A stretch of DNA of 64,000 nucleotides, from the NCBI GenBank assembly GCA_016271365.2, contig CM028129.1, forward strand, positions 430,422,501-430,486,500. The letters run 5' to 3'. The notes beneath the pieces were generated by a model. The model saw nothing but the letters and a program-made list of their open reading frames with translations, did no database searches and was not told where the DNA came from. This stretch comes from Neoceratodus forsteri (taxonomy: Eukaryota > Chordata > Ceratodontiformes > Ceratodontidae). Shown here in pieces: positions 35,451-46,583 of the stretch. The number at the start of each line of letters is the position of its first letter. Position 1 is the first letter of the stretch. The translations under genes and the position numbers were made by a program.

Positions 35451-35620
35451 GAGTAGGGGAATTTCCCAGTGTCCTGGCCAAATTTCCTTTATTCACTAAA
35501 AATATCACCAACAGCTTAATCTGATTCAATTTCAGTTGCTTACCATCTGTATTTCTCTCCCCAGTCGCCCCTGAAAAAGGGACTTTTAGGCCCAGTGGGC
35601 TTACTGGGTCGACAAATTCA
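35451..35620 (+). repeat. V-SINE, 3' part
   Basis: GAGTAGGGGAATTTCCCAGT then GTCCTGGCCAAATTTCC continues the SINE interrupted at 29151. The tail includes CCCTGAAAAAGGGACTTTTA and CAGTGGGCTTACTGG, then CAACAA repeats. The same tail in reverse complement occurs near 49250-49310. Confidence 0.88.
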
Positions 35621-36020
35621 ACAAAACAACAGCAACAACAAAACAACAACAACAAAAGAACGGTTTTGTTTTTGGGCTGAAATTGGAGGAAGACAGCCAA
35701 GATCTCACAGATGTGCCTTTGGTGGTTTGGTGACAAAATATTACAGGGCTGAAAAGTTATGGTACTCTGAAGTTGATGATTTTTCCCATTGATAACATTA
35801 CGGCGTCCGCTTGCCTTCTCGGGGCCCAGAACTGGAAATGCTTTGAGATACAGACTTTAGTTAGAAAACTGCTTAGCCTCCCACTAGGGGCTAAGCACAA
35901 AACTAGCCAGAAAGTCATAAATTATATGAAATTTAATTTTTTTTTTCTATGTCGTACAGTTCCTGAGGTATAAGCAATTTAGTATTACAAGTGTTCATTT
36001 TCTGCTTCCAGGCCCATTAT
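35621..36020. other. (CAA)n tract and unassigned sequence
   Basis: 35618-35660 is a CAA/AAC-rich simple repeat, probably the SINE tail. The remainder holds nothing I recognise apart from a T10-11 run near 35937. Confidence 0.5.
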
Positions 36021-36535
36021 TATGCATACATTCTTCAGATTCAGTGTGTTTCTCTATGCAGCTTTTGGTGAAAAAAGGCTGTGCATTTTCGTTACTGTTA
36101 TAGTTAGCATTTCCACTTGTGTTTCCATTACCATTTGCGTTGCTCCCATCTACACCACTGTGTGCATTACCCTTTATGCTTTCATTTGTGCTTTCACTTA
36201 TCTACTGTTAACATTTGCATTTCCATTACTGTTTTGTTTGCATTTCCTTTGCGTCATGATGTGCATTTCCATTTGCATTTGTGAACACGCTCGCTTGCAT
36301 TTCGTTTCTGTTTCTTTTGTGCCTTCATTGCTGATACCATAGTGTCTGCATTTCTAATTGCATTACCGTGACCATGTGCATTATGGTTTGTGTTTCCATA
36401 CATGCTTGTGTTTGTGTTTCTGTTTTCATTAACGCTTTGCGCTTGCGTTTCGATTACTGTTTACGTTATCGTTTGCATCACCATGTGCGTTAGTGTTTGT
36501 GCTTGCATTGCCGTTACTTCACTATTTATAGTGCA
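36020..36535. repeat. Degenerate GCATTTCCATTA-type minisatellite
   Basis: Irregular units built on TTTGCATTTCCATTACCGTT recur with many variants, such as TGTGCATTTCC, GTGTTTCCATTACC, TTTGCGTT and GCATTTCCATTTGC, across about 500 bp. Overlapping open frames give hydrophobic Cys/Phe-rich peptides (36022-36342, 36390-36629), which follow from the repeat composition and are not taken as genes. Confidence 0.65.
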
Positions 36536-36553
36536 CATTCTCAAAAGAAGGAA

Positions 36554-36918
36554 ATTCATGACAAAAACTCTGTTTAATGCATCAGTTAGGGTTGTTCCAC
36601 AGCGACAAAAGCGAGGAAATTTATTTTAGGGTTCCCACCCACCTTACCCCCCGCCCAGCCCCACCAGCAGGCATCGGGCTGTGCATTGGGGTTGTCAGTC
36701 CTAACTCTCACCCATTCTCCTATACTGCACCACCTCAGCTTGTTTACACATAGGATGAGGCGAGAGTTAGGACCGACGACTCAACGCACACCTGATGTCT
36801 GTTGGTGGGGCGGGGTGGGGTGGGGTGCAAGGGGTAGGAACCCTAACATCGAATTTCTCACTTTTGTTGCTGTGGAACAACCCTAACTAATGCATTAAAC
36901 TGAGTTTTTGCCATGAAT
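36554..36918. mobile_element. Foldback MITE (~365 bp)
   Basis: The left arm starts ATTCATGACAAAAACTCTGT and the right arm ends in its near complement, ACTGAGTTTTTGCCATGAAT. Arms of about 165 bp remain alignable to the centre near 36735, including TTAGGGTTGTTCCACAGC / GCTGTGGAACAACCCTAA and a CAGTCCTAACTCTC / GAGAGTTAGGACCG block. No coding sequence. The right end abuts (TA)n; I could not define a target duplication. Confidence 0.85.
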
Positions 36919-36929
36919 ATATATATATA

Positions 36930-36994
<65 letters not shown>

Positions 36995-36995
36995 G

Positions 36996-37043
<48 letters not shown>
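36919..37043. repeat. (TA)n-(CA)n microsatellite
   Basis: Two TA-rich blocks and a (AC)n run of about 18 units (roughly 36999-37035) lie between the foldback MITE and the hairpin-headed repeat. Confidence 0.95.
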
Positions 37044-37460
37044 GGGGCACATTAGTGCCCTATATTAGGGTTCAATGGCCAGTTCTATTTTAAACCCCAA
37101 ACTTTGTACATTAATAACTTTGCAACCATTTCAGAGATTCACATTAAATTTTGCATGCCCATAGGGGACTAAAGATCTCTGGATCTGGCAAGTTTCAGTC
37201 TGGTCGGATGAGCAGGTGCGAGATAAGGAATGTCAAAATTGTGTAAATTACCATTTTGCAAAATGCACAAAGTAAGGAAATGAAAACATTAGGGTTTGAG
37301 AGCAAGATTCTTGGTGAATCTAAATGTAATAAATAGAATAGTGAAGATTTTCATTTTGTCTGTATTCTTGAATAATATAAATAAAAGTGGAAAATTAAAA
37401 AAAAGAATAGCGAAGATAGTTCAAGCCCTGCATACAAAATACCCAAACCCGTAAGACCAA
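37044..37460 (+). repeat. Hairpin-headed repeat, copy 3
   Basis: It begins ATAGGGGCACATTAGTGCCC then TATATTAGGGTTCAATGGCC, and continues AACTTTGTACATTAATAACT then TTGCAACCATTTCAGAGATT. The head forms a hairpin (GGGCAC / GTGCCC). It is homologous to the copies at 9.7, 27.7-28.9 and 56.3 kb. Confidence 0.7.
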
Positions 37461-37835
37461 CTTAGGGAAGCTGGTTCATTTCCTGGGGTGTCATACAGAT
37501 GAGGCACTCTGATAAGTCCTGGGTAGAATGAAACATGTGTCCATGTCTTCTGTTTGCACCTTTGCAGATTGTGTGAGACAGGCCCTTTGGCACCATGCAT
37601 TCCTGATTAAAGCTGAACCAGCCTAAAATGTCTTAGTAATTTGCATATACAGTCCATAATGCTTTGCATTATGGGGTAATATAAATATAAAGCAATACTT
37701 ATCTGATACATGTGGTCAGTGTCCTGCCACACTGTGGTCAGTGACCTGTAGACATAAAGGAGAAGATGGGTTAGTAATAGTAATAAAATACCAATCAGCT
37801 GGCTAGGTCACGTGAGAAGGGCTTGCAGAATTTTT
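37461..37835. other. Unassigned stretch
   Basis: No recognisable element. TGTGGTCAGTGTCCTGCCACA and TGTGGTCAGTGACCTG near 37710-37750 form a small local duplication. Confidence 0.4.
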
Positions 37836-37849
37836 TTTTAAAGTGGGTT

Positions 37850-38400
37850 GGTTAGCAGGGAGATACCAATACCAGAGTAGGGAGGGTCAGTAGGGACAGA
37901 CTTCACGAGGGACTGTTTTCTTTTATACAGGTTAAAAAAAACACACAAAACACAATAGACCTGAAAGGGACAGTTTTCCTTTTCAGGTTACTGACTCTAG
38001 AGATTTGCTACCCTAGTGTCTGTGGGCTGTTTGGCACCACCAGTAGTGGGCACCTTTGTGTCGAAGGTATGGGGAGGGAAGAGAAAAGATGAGCAATTGG
38101 AGATGTTGGATCCCTTTATCTGCAGCTGCACCGGGTGGGCAACCAGGCATCACTTTCTATTGGGGATGTTAACCAGCACGGGGGTTCAGCATCCCAGTGC
38201 CAGAACATTCTTTAAACCACTGTTTATCCTAAAACCAGGGTAGGGAGGAGAGATACCTGTGGCAGAACTGGGCACCCACCACCTAGGCTGTACATCAAAG
38301 GTGGGTCATAGGGAGGAGATAACAGTAACAGGATTGGGCACTCAATGTCCAGTTCTAAATGAAACGTTGGTTGGAAGGGGGGATACTGATGGTGGGTGTT
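37850..38400 (+). repeat. Decayed third copy of the hairpin module
   Basis: GAGGGACTGTTTTCTTTTAT then ACAGGTTAAAAAAAAC parallels GAGGGACTGTTTTGCTTTAT at 7531. Downstream, TGGGC or GGGCACC cores recur at about 38047, 38136, 38268 and 38335 in the setting seen in copies 1 and 2. Stems are largely lost here. The monomer array and large hairpin are absent. Confidence 0.55.
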
Positions 38401-38426
38401 GTTCTAAAGATAACCAAAAGCAATGT

Positions 38427-38592
38427 GAATGAAAGTGATTTCCTTTAAAGATTAATTGAAAATAAGAAAGTGATTTCCATACTGTTTTTGTCATCAATTA
38501 ATGCAGACCTGTCACAACCCCTATCCAATCAGAATTAAGGATGACAAAACAGTGTGAAGGAAATCACTTTCAATCACACTGCTTTCAAAAAA
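38427..38592. repeat. Short foldback element
   Basis: GCAATGTGAATGAAAGTGAT then TTCCTT on the left pairs with AAGGAAATCACTTTCAATCA then CACTGC on the right. ACTGTTTTTGTCAT pairs with ATGACAAAACAGT further in. GAAAGTGATTTCC occurs twice on the left, so that arm has an internal duplication. Confidence 0.75.
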
Positions 38593-38689
38593 TACAGCTA
38601 TCTTTAAAAAGTTCAGTTTTAAAGTAAGCATGCTCAACAGTTTTTAACTTACAGTATACAGTCTTTCAAAAATATAGAAGTTAAAACAT

Positions 38690-40804
38690 GAAGGTTACAT
38701 AGAAAATAGAAGCAGATTTTGACGGCAGATGAGGACCGCTTGGCCCACCCAGTCTGCCAATTTCCCTTACCTGTTATATCAGCTGCAGATTCTAGTTAAC
38801 CAACAGCCTACTTCTTCCTAACCCCACCAGAATTGCCTTATGTCTGTCCCATGCATTCTTGAATTCCCCACTGTTTTTGACTCCATAACCTCCTCAGGAA
38901 GTTCGGTCCATGTGTCCACCACCTCTTCATGAAAAATACTTCCTCACATTGCTACTGAGCTGCCCCCATCTTCAAATTGTGCCACCTTATTCTTGCACAT
39001 CTCTTTTCTGAACGATGCTACCCTCTTGGACTTTGTTGATTCCTGAGGTACTTGAAAGTTTCTATCATGTCCTCCCTCCCTCCTTTCCTTGAGGGTATAC
39101 ATATTAAGCTCCTTTAGTCGGTCTTCATTTGGCTTCTGATGCAGACCCTGCGCCATTTTAGTTGCCCTCCTCTGGACTGCCTCCATCCTATGTTCTTGCG
39201 GAGATGGGGTCTCCAGAACTGCATGCAGTACTCCAGATAGTGTCTCACCAACTGTCTGTACAGAGGATAACTACTTTCTGTTTTCTACTGGTGATGCCTC
39301 TCCCTATACATCCCGTATCCCCCAGCCCTCCTTACTGCCTTCTCACATTGCTTGCTTGCCTTAGATCATCTAAGAGTGGGGTTATTCTAGATGCCCTACA
39401 GGGGCATGCCTTAGACAACTAGTATTGGAACCCACTCCAGAGGAGCAATCTTAGACCTGGTCCTCTCAAATGGAGATGTAGAGGATCACAGATGTAGAAG
39501 TGGTAGCCATCTGGGAACTAGCGACCATCGAACAGTATGGTTCACAATAAACACAGCAATAGAGTGAAGCCATACAAAGGCAAAAGTACTGGACTTCAGG
39601 AGGCTGACTTTGCCAAAATGGGTGAGTGCCTAAGGAATGCACTCAGCAAATGGGCAGGAAGGAGGGGTGGAAGAACAATGGGAATAATAAAACTGCCATC
39701 ACAGAGGTAACAAGCCTTTGTGTGAAGCAAATAAACAAAACAAAACGAAGTAAGAAACCACTATGGTTCTCAAAGGAGGTGGCAGTGAAGGTTCAAGAGA
39801 AAAGAAAGCATTCAGAAAGTACAAGGAATCACAGAAGGAGCAGGACAGAGAATTGTATCAGTTAAAGCAAAAGGAAGCTGGGAAGGCAGTCAGAACAGCA
39901 AAGGCCTGAACTGAGGAAAAGATAGCCAACTCAGTTAAGAAGGGGATAAAACCTCTTTAGGTACATCAGGGAGCGAAGGAAGACTAAGGAGGGATAGTGA
40001 GGCTTAATAAAGGGAGGGGTGGGCAGAGGTGACTGTGAAAAGGCAGAGATACTACATAAATATTTTTGCTCAGTATGTACAAATGAAGAGGGAATGGTAC
40101 ATAAAACAAACAATAGAAACACTCTGGATACAGAAGTTGATACCAGCCCATTTATAGAAGAAAGAGTTCTGAAAGAACTCTTAAAACTGAAGGTGGACAA
40201 AGCAATGGGGCCTGATGGGATTCATCCCAGAATTCTAAAAGAACTAAGGGTAAAACTAGTGACACCACTGACTACCCTCTTTAACAAATCATGGGAGGAT
40301 GGGTGGTACCTGAGGACTGGAGGAGGGCTGATGATTCCCTTCACAAAAGTTGGAGCAGGGTAGAAGCTGTAAACTACAGACCAGTTAGTTTAACCTCAGT
40401 GATAGGGAAAATGATGGAATCACTTTTGAAGGAAAGAATTGTCTAGTAACTAGAGGCCAGAGGGCACAGGACCCAAGGCAGCATGGATTCACAGCAGGAA
40501 GGTCATGCCAGACAAATCTAATAGATTTCTTTGACTGGGTGACCAAAGTAGTAGATCAGGGAGGGGCTGTGGACATGGCCTACCTAGACTTTTAGCAAGG
40601 CATTTTATACAGTCCCACACAAAGTTTAATAAACAAGTTAGAGAGCTCTGGGAGTGGGTCCTAGGTGGTAGCCTAGGAAAACAATTTGCTGGACAACAGG
40701 ACACAGAGGGTAATAATAAACAGAGTCCACTCCGAAGAAAGGGATTACTAGCAGGGTACTGCAGGGTTCAGTACTGGGACCAGTCCTTTTAATGTCTTTA
40801 TCAG
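38690..40804. mobile_element. CR1 LINE with internal inversion
   Basis: 38690-39375 is the CR1 3' end on the minus strand (ACATAGAAAATAGAAG...; RRATKMAQGLHQKPNEDRLK at about 39120-39180). At 39376 the text switches to the plus strand and starts within the endonuclease (VILDALQGHALDN). It continues through linker KKPLWFSKEVAV (about 39755) and RT entry KAMGPDGIHPRILKELRVKL (about 40197-40260) to about 40800, in the GVLQGSVLG region. Compared with 14.9-18.9 kb, the two parts meet about 270 bp apart in CR1 coordinates. An inverted 5' part joined to a direct 3' part is the product expected from twin priming. Confidence 0.85.
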
Positions 40805-41046
40805 TTCTCAAAAGACATGGTGGGGAAGGTTAGGGGAAAAGATAGCATTCAGGAAGTACAAGGAAACACAGAAGGAGCAGAACAGAGAACAGTACCAGTT
40901 AAAGTAGAAGGAGTGGGAAGGCAGTAAGAATAGCAAAGGCCCAAACCAAGGAAAATATAGCCAACTCGGTTAAGAAGGGGATAAAGCCTTTTATAGGTAC
41001 ATTAGGGAGTGAAGAAAGACCAAGGGAGGGATAGGCAAGGCAAGAC
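40805..41046 (+). repeat. Left arm of an inverted duplication (CR1 linker plus L2 tail)
   Basis: From GTTCTCAAAAGACATGGTGG to GGCAAGGCAAGACAAATTT this is the near-perfect reverse complement of 43442-43694. It includes the junction between CR1 linker sequence and the 3' tail of the L2 LINE (AAATTTGTCTTGCCTTGCC on the other side). It is not a continuation of the CR1 piece on its left, which ends in RT. Confidence 0.9.
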
Positions 41047-43455
41047 AAATTTTGCAGGATTCTCTGATTTACCCCCCTCACCCACCGGGGCGGAGGGAGG
41101 ATTCCTGTAAGGGTAGCTGACTTTGTCATTGGTGAAACATTGGCATCCCCAGATGTTTAGTTCTGGGGATTTCAATGTTTGGGCCAACAATGAATCTTCA
41201 AGGCTAGGTTACAACCTCCTCCAGTTGATGTCATCACTGGGCCTGATGCAGAAAGTTTCTTCCATGATCCACCAGGGCGGCCACATGTTGGACCTGGTCT
41301 TCTCACTTGGGCTTGAGATAAATAATCTCAAGATTGATCGGGTCATTTGATCCAATCATTGCACTGTGGAGTTCCAGTTTGGGGCCCCCAGAGCCCTCCC
41401 TGCAGAGATATTTAGGTACTGTCCTTTGAGGGGTTTGACCCAGAGGGATTTCTGGCAGTAGCTGATTTGTCGTGGGTAGTGCATGCATAGGGGGTACAGT
41501 TGAGGCAGTCATTGCCTATAATAAGAGCGATGTCTGATGCACTGACTCCCTTGCACCAGTCTGTGTACAACAAATCTTCTCACTTGAGGTCTCCGTGGTT
41601 TGACGGGAGCTCAAGAGATGACGATTAGGGTCGGAGGCTAGAGTGCTGCTGGCATAAGACTGTGCTGGAGGTGAACAGATTACCTCTGCGCACTCACTAT
41701 TGTGAGTACCAGGGGCAATCAACCATAAGAAGGCAGAGTTCCTGTCCCGAGAGATTGCTTCTGGGAAGAATTGACCAGCTATGTTGTTTCGGACAGTGGA
41801 CAGGCTGTTACATCCAGCTTGTCTCTAGCCGAAAACTGCTTTTTCAGATGCTTTATGCGATGAGTTTGCTCGATTCTTCTCGGACAGGATGTCCTCTATC
41901 CACTATGGAATTCCGTCAATGAGCCACACTGTGGCCAACAGTGGTTGCCTTGGTGTCCAGAGAGCTCCGCCTGTTTGGGGGAGTTTAAACTGGTGGAGGT
42001 GGCTGAGGTCATTGGGGTCGTTTCAAGCTGAAGCATACATATTGTGAACTGGACCCGGTGCTGATGCATTTCTTGATGGGATGCATCGACTTCATTGGCC
42101 TAGTGTTCACCTTTGATTGTCAGGTGCTCTTTGACAGAAGGGGTTTACCCAGATGCCTTGAAGGAAGCGCTGGTGGACCCCTTCTGAAGAAACCAACCTT
42201 AGGCCCTGACATCAAGGGAATTACTGTCCCATCTCCAACCTCCCATTTTTAGGGAAGGTTGTTGAGAAGGTTGTGGCGCAACAGCTTGAGGAGCACTTCA
42301 TGGTCTTTGATCTATATCAGCCCTTCCAGTCTGGGTTTTGGGCGAAGCATAGCATGGAAACTGCTCTGGTTTGGGTGCACAGTGACCTCCTCAGGGTGAG
42401 AGATCGAGGAGAGGGACAATTCTCGTTCTGCTTGATCTCTCTCAGCTTTTGACACGTAGACTATTGTGTATTGCTTGACCACCTGAGAGAATTTTGTGGA
42501 CTTGCCTGCACTGTCATCTGCTGGTTTGAGTCCTATCTCACAAACAGGAGGCAACGGGTAGTGATGGGAATTCTCCTCCTCCTAGCCTTCTGTCCTGTAG
42601 AGTCCCTCAGGATTCAGTCTTGTCACCAATGTTGTTTGCCGTGTATATGCTATCCCTGGGTGAGATCATTAGGAAGTATAGTCTGGTTTTCATTGCTATG
42701 CTGGTGATACCCAGCTGTACCTTTCCTTTGCTCCTGGAACATCTGGCACAGTGGAAATACTAAATAACTGTCTTGCTGAGATCAATGACTGGATGACTTC
42801 CAGCTGGTTGCGACTTAACCCCGATAAGACAGAGGTACTGGTGGTGGAGTTATCCTCCGCCGGCTGCAGCTGGTGCAGAACACGGCTGCCAGGCTGTTTA
42901 TGGGACAGTCGAAATACTGTCACATCACCCTGGTGCGGCATGAACTGCATTGGCTGCCAGTCAGATGGAGGATCCTCTTTAAGGTGAGCTTGCTCATCTT
43001 TAAGACCCACATGGACTGCACCCTGGCTACCTGTTGGACCTTCTTACACCTGCTGCCTCGGTCCGCTCACTCCGATTCTCCTTGAGGGACCTCCTCATGA
43101 TTCCAGGATGAGATTAAAACTGCCGTGACAGAGCATTTAGTGTCGCCGCCCGTCCTGTAGAATTCGCTTCCACCGGTGTTTGGGAGGCCCTTCAGTTGAA
43201 GTTTTAAGACTCACCTCAAGAGTTTTTTGTTCAGCGCTTTCCCAGACACCCAGTTTTAAGGTAAATGGCCCGTGAATATCTTAGTACCAATTTTAGTCCA
43301 GGCTCCTATTTGGGGTCTGTTTTTATACTATTGCTGGAATTTATTTATTGTTATATGTATTTTACTGTGATTATTTACTCAACATGTTTGCTATCTTTTG
43401 ATTGTATGGCACCCAGAGCCTCTGTGATTGGGTGCCATAAAAATAAATTTGTCTT
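41047..43455 (+). mobile_element. L2-clade LINE
   Basis: Plus-strand L2 element. The endonuclease block GDFNVWANNESS is at about 41166-41200, with GGHMLDLVFSLGLEINN at 41278-41330. RT blocks include a PLLKKPTLGPDIKG segment (about 42178-42220) and an LDLS.AFDT-like stretch near 42433-42470. The catalytic position CYAGDTQLYLSF (about 42693-42728) has Gly where the first Asp of YADD should be. Then come WLRLNPDKTEVLVVELSS (about 42808-42860) and the C-terminal TLVRHELHWLPVRWRILFKV (about 42928-42990). The 3' end reads GATTGGGTGCCATAAAAATAAATTTGTCTTGCC. Inactive. Confidence 0.88.
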
Positions 43456-43694
43456 GCCTTGCCTATCCCTCCCTTGGTCTTTCTTCACTCCTAATGTACC
43501 TATAAAAGGCTTTATCCCCTTCTTAACCGAGTTGGCTATCTTTTCCTTGGTTTGGGCCTTTGCTATTCTTGCTGCCTTCCCACTTCCTTCTGCTTTAACT
43601 GGTACTGTTCTCTGTTCTGCTCCTTCTGTGTTTCCTTGTACTTCCTGAATGCTATCTTTTCTCCCTAACCTTCCCACCATGTCTTTTGAGAACC
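43442..43694 (-). repeat. Right arm of the inverted duplication
   Basis: It carries the L2 3' tail followed by CR1 endonuclease-RT linker sequence, pairing with 40805-41046 over about 245 bp with only a few differences. Here the linker runs on without a break into the CR1 endonuclease, so this side looks original and the left side the copy. Confidence 0.85.
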
Positions 43695-44670
43695 ATAGTG
43701 TTTTTTTCCTTTGTTTTGATTTGCTTATTTGCTTCACACAAGGCTTGTTGCCTCTGTGATGGCAGTTTTGATGTTTCCCCATTGTTTCTCCACCCCTCCT
43801 TCTTGCTTGGTTACTAGTGCTTTTTGAGGCACTCTCCTAGTTTGCCAAAGTCAGCCCTCCTAAAGTCCAATACCCTCACATTTGCATATCTTGACTCTAC
43901 AGCTGTGTTTATCATGCACCACACTGTTTGGTGGTCACTTGTTCCCAGATGGCTACCCACTTCTAAATCTGAGATCCTCTCTCCATCCCCATTTGAGAGT
44001 ACCAGGCCTAAGATTGCTCCCTCCTGAGTGGGTTCCAACACTAGCTGTCTGAGGCATGCCCACTGTAGGGCATCGAGAATGACTCTGCTTTTGGATGTGG
44101 CTGCAACAAAGGTGCTCCAGTTAACATGGCATATTCAGGTCCTCCATCAACAATATATCCCCTTTTTCTGCCATCCTAAGGATGCCTTCTATCATTTCCT
44201 TGTCCATTTCTCCCCGAGATGGGGGTCTGTATACAGCCGCCGTATGGATTGTGATGTGATTTCCTGTCTCCAGGGTGACCCACAGTGCCTCCTCTCCTCC
44301 CTGTTTACTCTTTAGTTTCATTGCTTTGATCCTTTCCCTTATGTAGAGAGCTACTCCTCCCCTCTTCTACCCTCCCTTCCCTCCTGTAGATTGTGTACCA
44401 TGGTATGTTGACATCCCAGTCATGGTTCTCTGTGTACCATGTTTCTGTGACTGCCATGATATCCAGGCTTCCTCTTCCATCAAGGCCACTAGCTCAGGGA
44501 GCTAGTTACTCAGACTATGGGCATTGGTACTCATTGCCCTCCATTTTGATGGCCTTACCCCATTTAGCCTCATCCCTGTTCTTACTGCCTTTGCCTTTTT
44601 CTCCATTTATCCCTGCCCTTCTCCCTACTGACTGCTTGGGCCAAACTCTATCAAACCTGTAAGTTTCAAC
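43456..44670 (-). pseudogene. CR1 LINE, endonuclease fragment
   Basis: The minus strand gives the linker KKTLWFSKDMVGRLGRK (about 43660-43710), LEPTQEGAILGLVLSNGDGE (about 43980-44040), SDHQTVWCMINTAVESRYA (about 43895-43950) and, further upstream, the TETW region near 44400-44480. It is homologous to 16.8-17.8 kb. The RT part is missing, cut by the L2 insertion and inverted duplication. Confidence 0.85.
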
Positions 44671-45584
44671 TTTTAAATCAAAACTGTTTCTGTTTACAGA
44701 TGAAAAAAAACTCTTAATCTTAGTGAATTTTACTGTTTTTGCACATCTGTAACTTTGTCCCTATTGAACTGATTACTACAAAATTTATGGGATCCAGAGA
44801 TCCTTGCACCAACTCCACACCTTCCAAATGTCAGGTATAGCAGTTTGAATGGGGCGGAGTTATTAAGGTCACAAATCAGGGTTTATTTTTTTAAATTACA
44901 GCTTGGCAAGCCTTGAATTTTGAGGAAGAGCCGATCTCAAGCCGAGCTGAAGGGTATCGGAAATTCAAAACTGAGCTGTTTTTCAATTTTTCAAACTGCA
45001 ATAACTTCCTACAGTGTATTTTGCATATTGCTGTAAATGCCCAGATTTTCAGGGATGTTCCTGATTCTGCCTCAGACATTTTCTTGATCCCTTGAAATGT
45101 TTGTCACTGAGAAGTATGTATTTGAAGCATAATATGATGGACCATGTGACAGTCTAGTCCTCCAACAAAATGTTTTCCCACTAAACCACACACAGAGTAA
45201 TTTGTAACAAGTTCTTGAGATTATATCTTCAAATTTTAAGATGTGCTCCAATTTGGGGCATCAGTCCCTTGATTTTCTTTAGCCCAGTTCATCAACTGTG
45301 ACAGACAGGTTAACGCAAAATCATACAGCACCAACTCCTTCTAATCATATCTGTCTTAGCCAAATCAGACTGAAATCTAACTGCCTTTGTTCTCTGAAAA
45401 ATTAGACATTTTAGTCCAAACTTCACTCAAAAAGAGGATTAAAAAAAAACAAGGCAAAGATGCTTTAGGCAGCTTATTCTTTAAGTCCCTGTGAGAACTG
45501 TTTTGTTTTAAATGTCAACCTAAAGCAGAGTCTGTGTCCCTGTTTCGTGTGTGTGCTCACAAAGTCGGGAGGACATTACCATAC
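44671..45584. other. Repeat-like but unassigned sequence
   Basis: 44700-45060 has the character of the body of the hairpin-headed repeat (TCTGTAACTTTGTCCC, ATGGGATCCAGAGATCCTTG), but no hairpin head is present. 45060-45584 shows nothing recognisable apart from an A9-10 run near 45440. Confidence 0.35.
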
Positions 45585-45700
45585 TAACATATGAAATTTG
45601 CCAGCCCAAAAGGCCATTTGGTCTATTGAGTCTGCTCGATTGTGCAGCTAGCAGCCCTATCCTGCAGCTGCTGGTATTGAACAAACAGCTCTGAGGTACT
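45585..45700 (-). repeat. CR1-like 3' end, second subfamily, short
   Basis: ACATATGAAATTTGCCAGCC then CAAAAGGCCATTTGGTCTAT parallels 49388-49440, where the fuller copy is found. Only the last 100 bp or so are present here. Confidence 0.6.
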
Positions 45701-46546
45701 GCAATGCAAATATCATTGTTTCTTTTCCTCAAGTATATCTAAATTGTTTAGACAATTATCTGTACAGGTTTTCCTATCCAATTGGTGGGACTAACAAGTG
45801 AAGACTTCACAAATGTACGAGCGAGTTCTTGTGTGATTGCACTGCAGTGCACAGGGCTCATCTTTTATAGTGCACTACACTGGTTGATACTACTGTCTGA
45901 AATGAATTCAATAACAACAAATACAGGTAAACACTAGTATCAGTGATCGATGGGGCTGGTGGAATGGCTGAAGAGACTACAGAATCTGTTAAATTGTTTG
46001 CAGAGGATTAACAATAAAGATTCTAATTTGACCAGTATTGGCTAACATGCAGACATACACAATATAACAGGCAATATGTTCCTGCATATCCTCACTGAGT
46101 TTCTAAATCACAAACTGAAATAGAAATAAAACAGACAAGAAGTCACCCCCAAATTCTCTCTGACAGAATGAGACACTAGTTGATTCTTCATAAAGCTGCA
46201 GCCGCTTCCCTCTGCATCAGTACACCCCAGTACAACCAATTTTTACACAGATTTTGCTGGACGCTGCTTTTTGGTCCTATCACAGTAGCTAATAAAACAT
46301 TTTTTAAGCTATCCAACTGTTATAGAGCACTAAGCAAATGACAACAGGACACATCATTATGACACCCCATTCAATGGCCAACTACTGTAGTGGCTTATAA
46401 GGCAACTAGCCCATTAGCCTACCAGACACACATTTTCACCTGCAGAGTGTCAGCTGTTTGCATGCTAGCCAAAAATGGTGTCCACTTTCATAGCCAGCTG
46501 TGACATGCTGTTTTATATTATTTAATCAAACTTTGCCCACTCATTC

Positions 46547-46583
<37 letters not shown>

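Noticed and set aside
36022..36629. Hydrophobic Cys/Phe-rich frames as membrane proteins
   Set aside because: They are translations of a T-rich minisatellite; hydrophobicity is a composition effect.
36858..37052. Tyr/Ile/Val/Cys repeat frame on the minus strand
   Set aside because: It is a translation of the (TA)n-(CA)n microsatellite.
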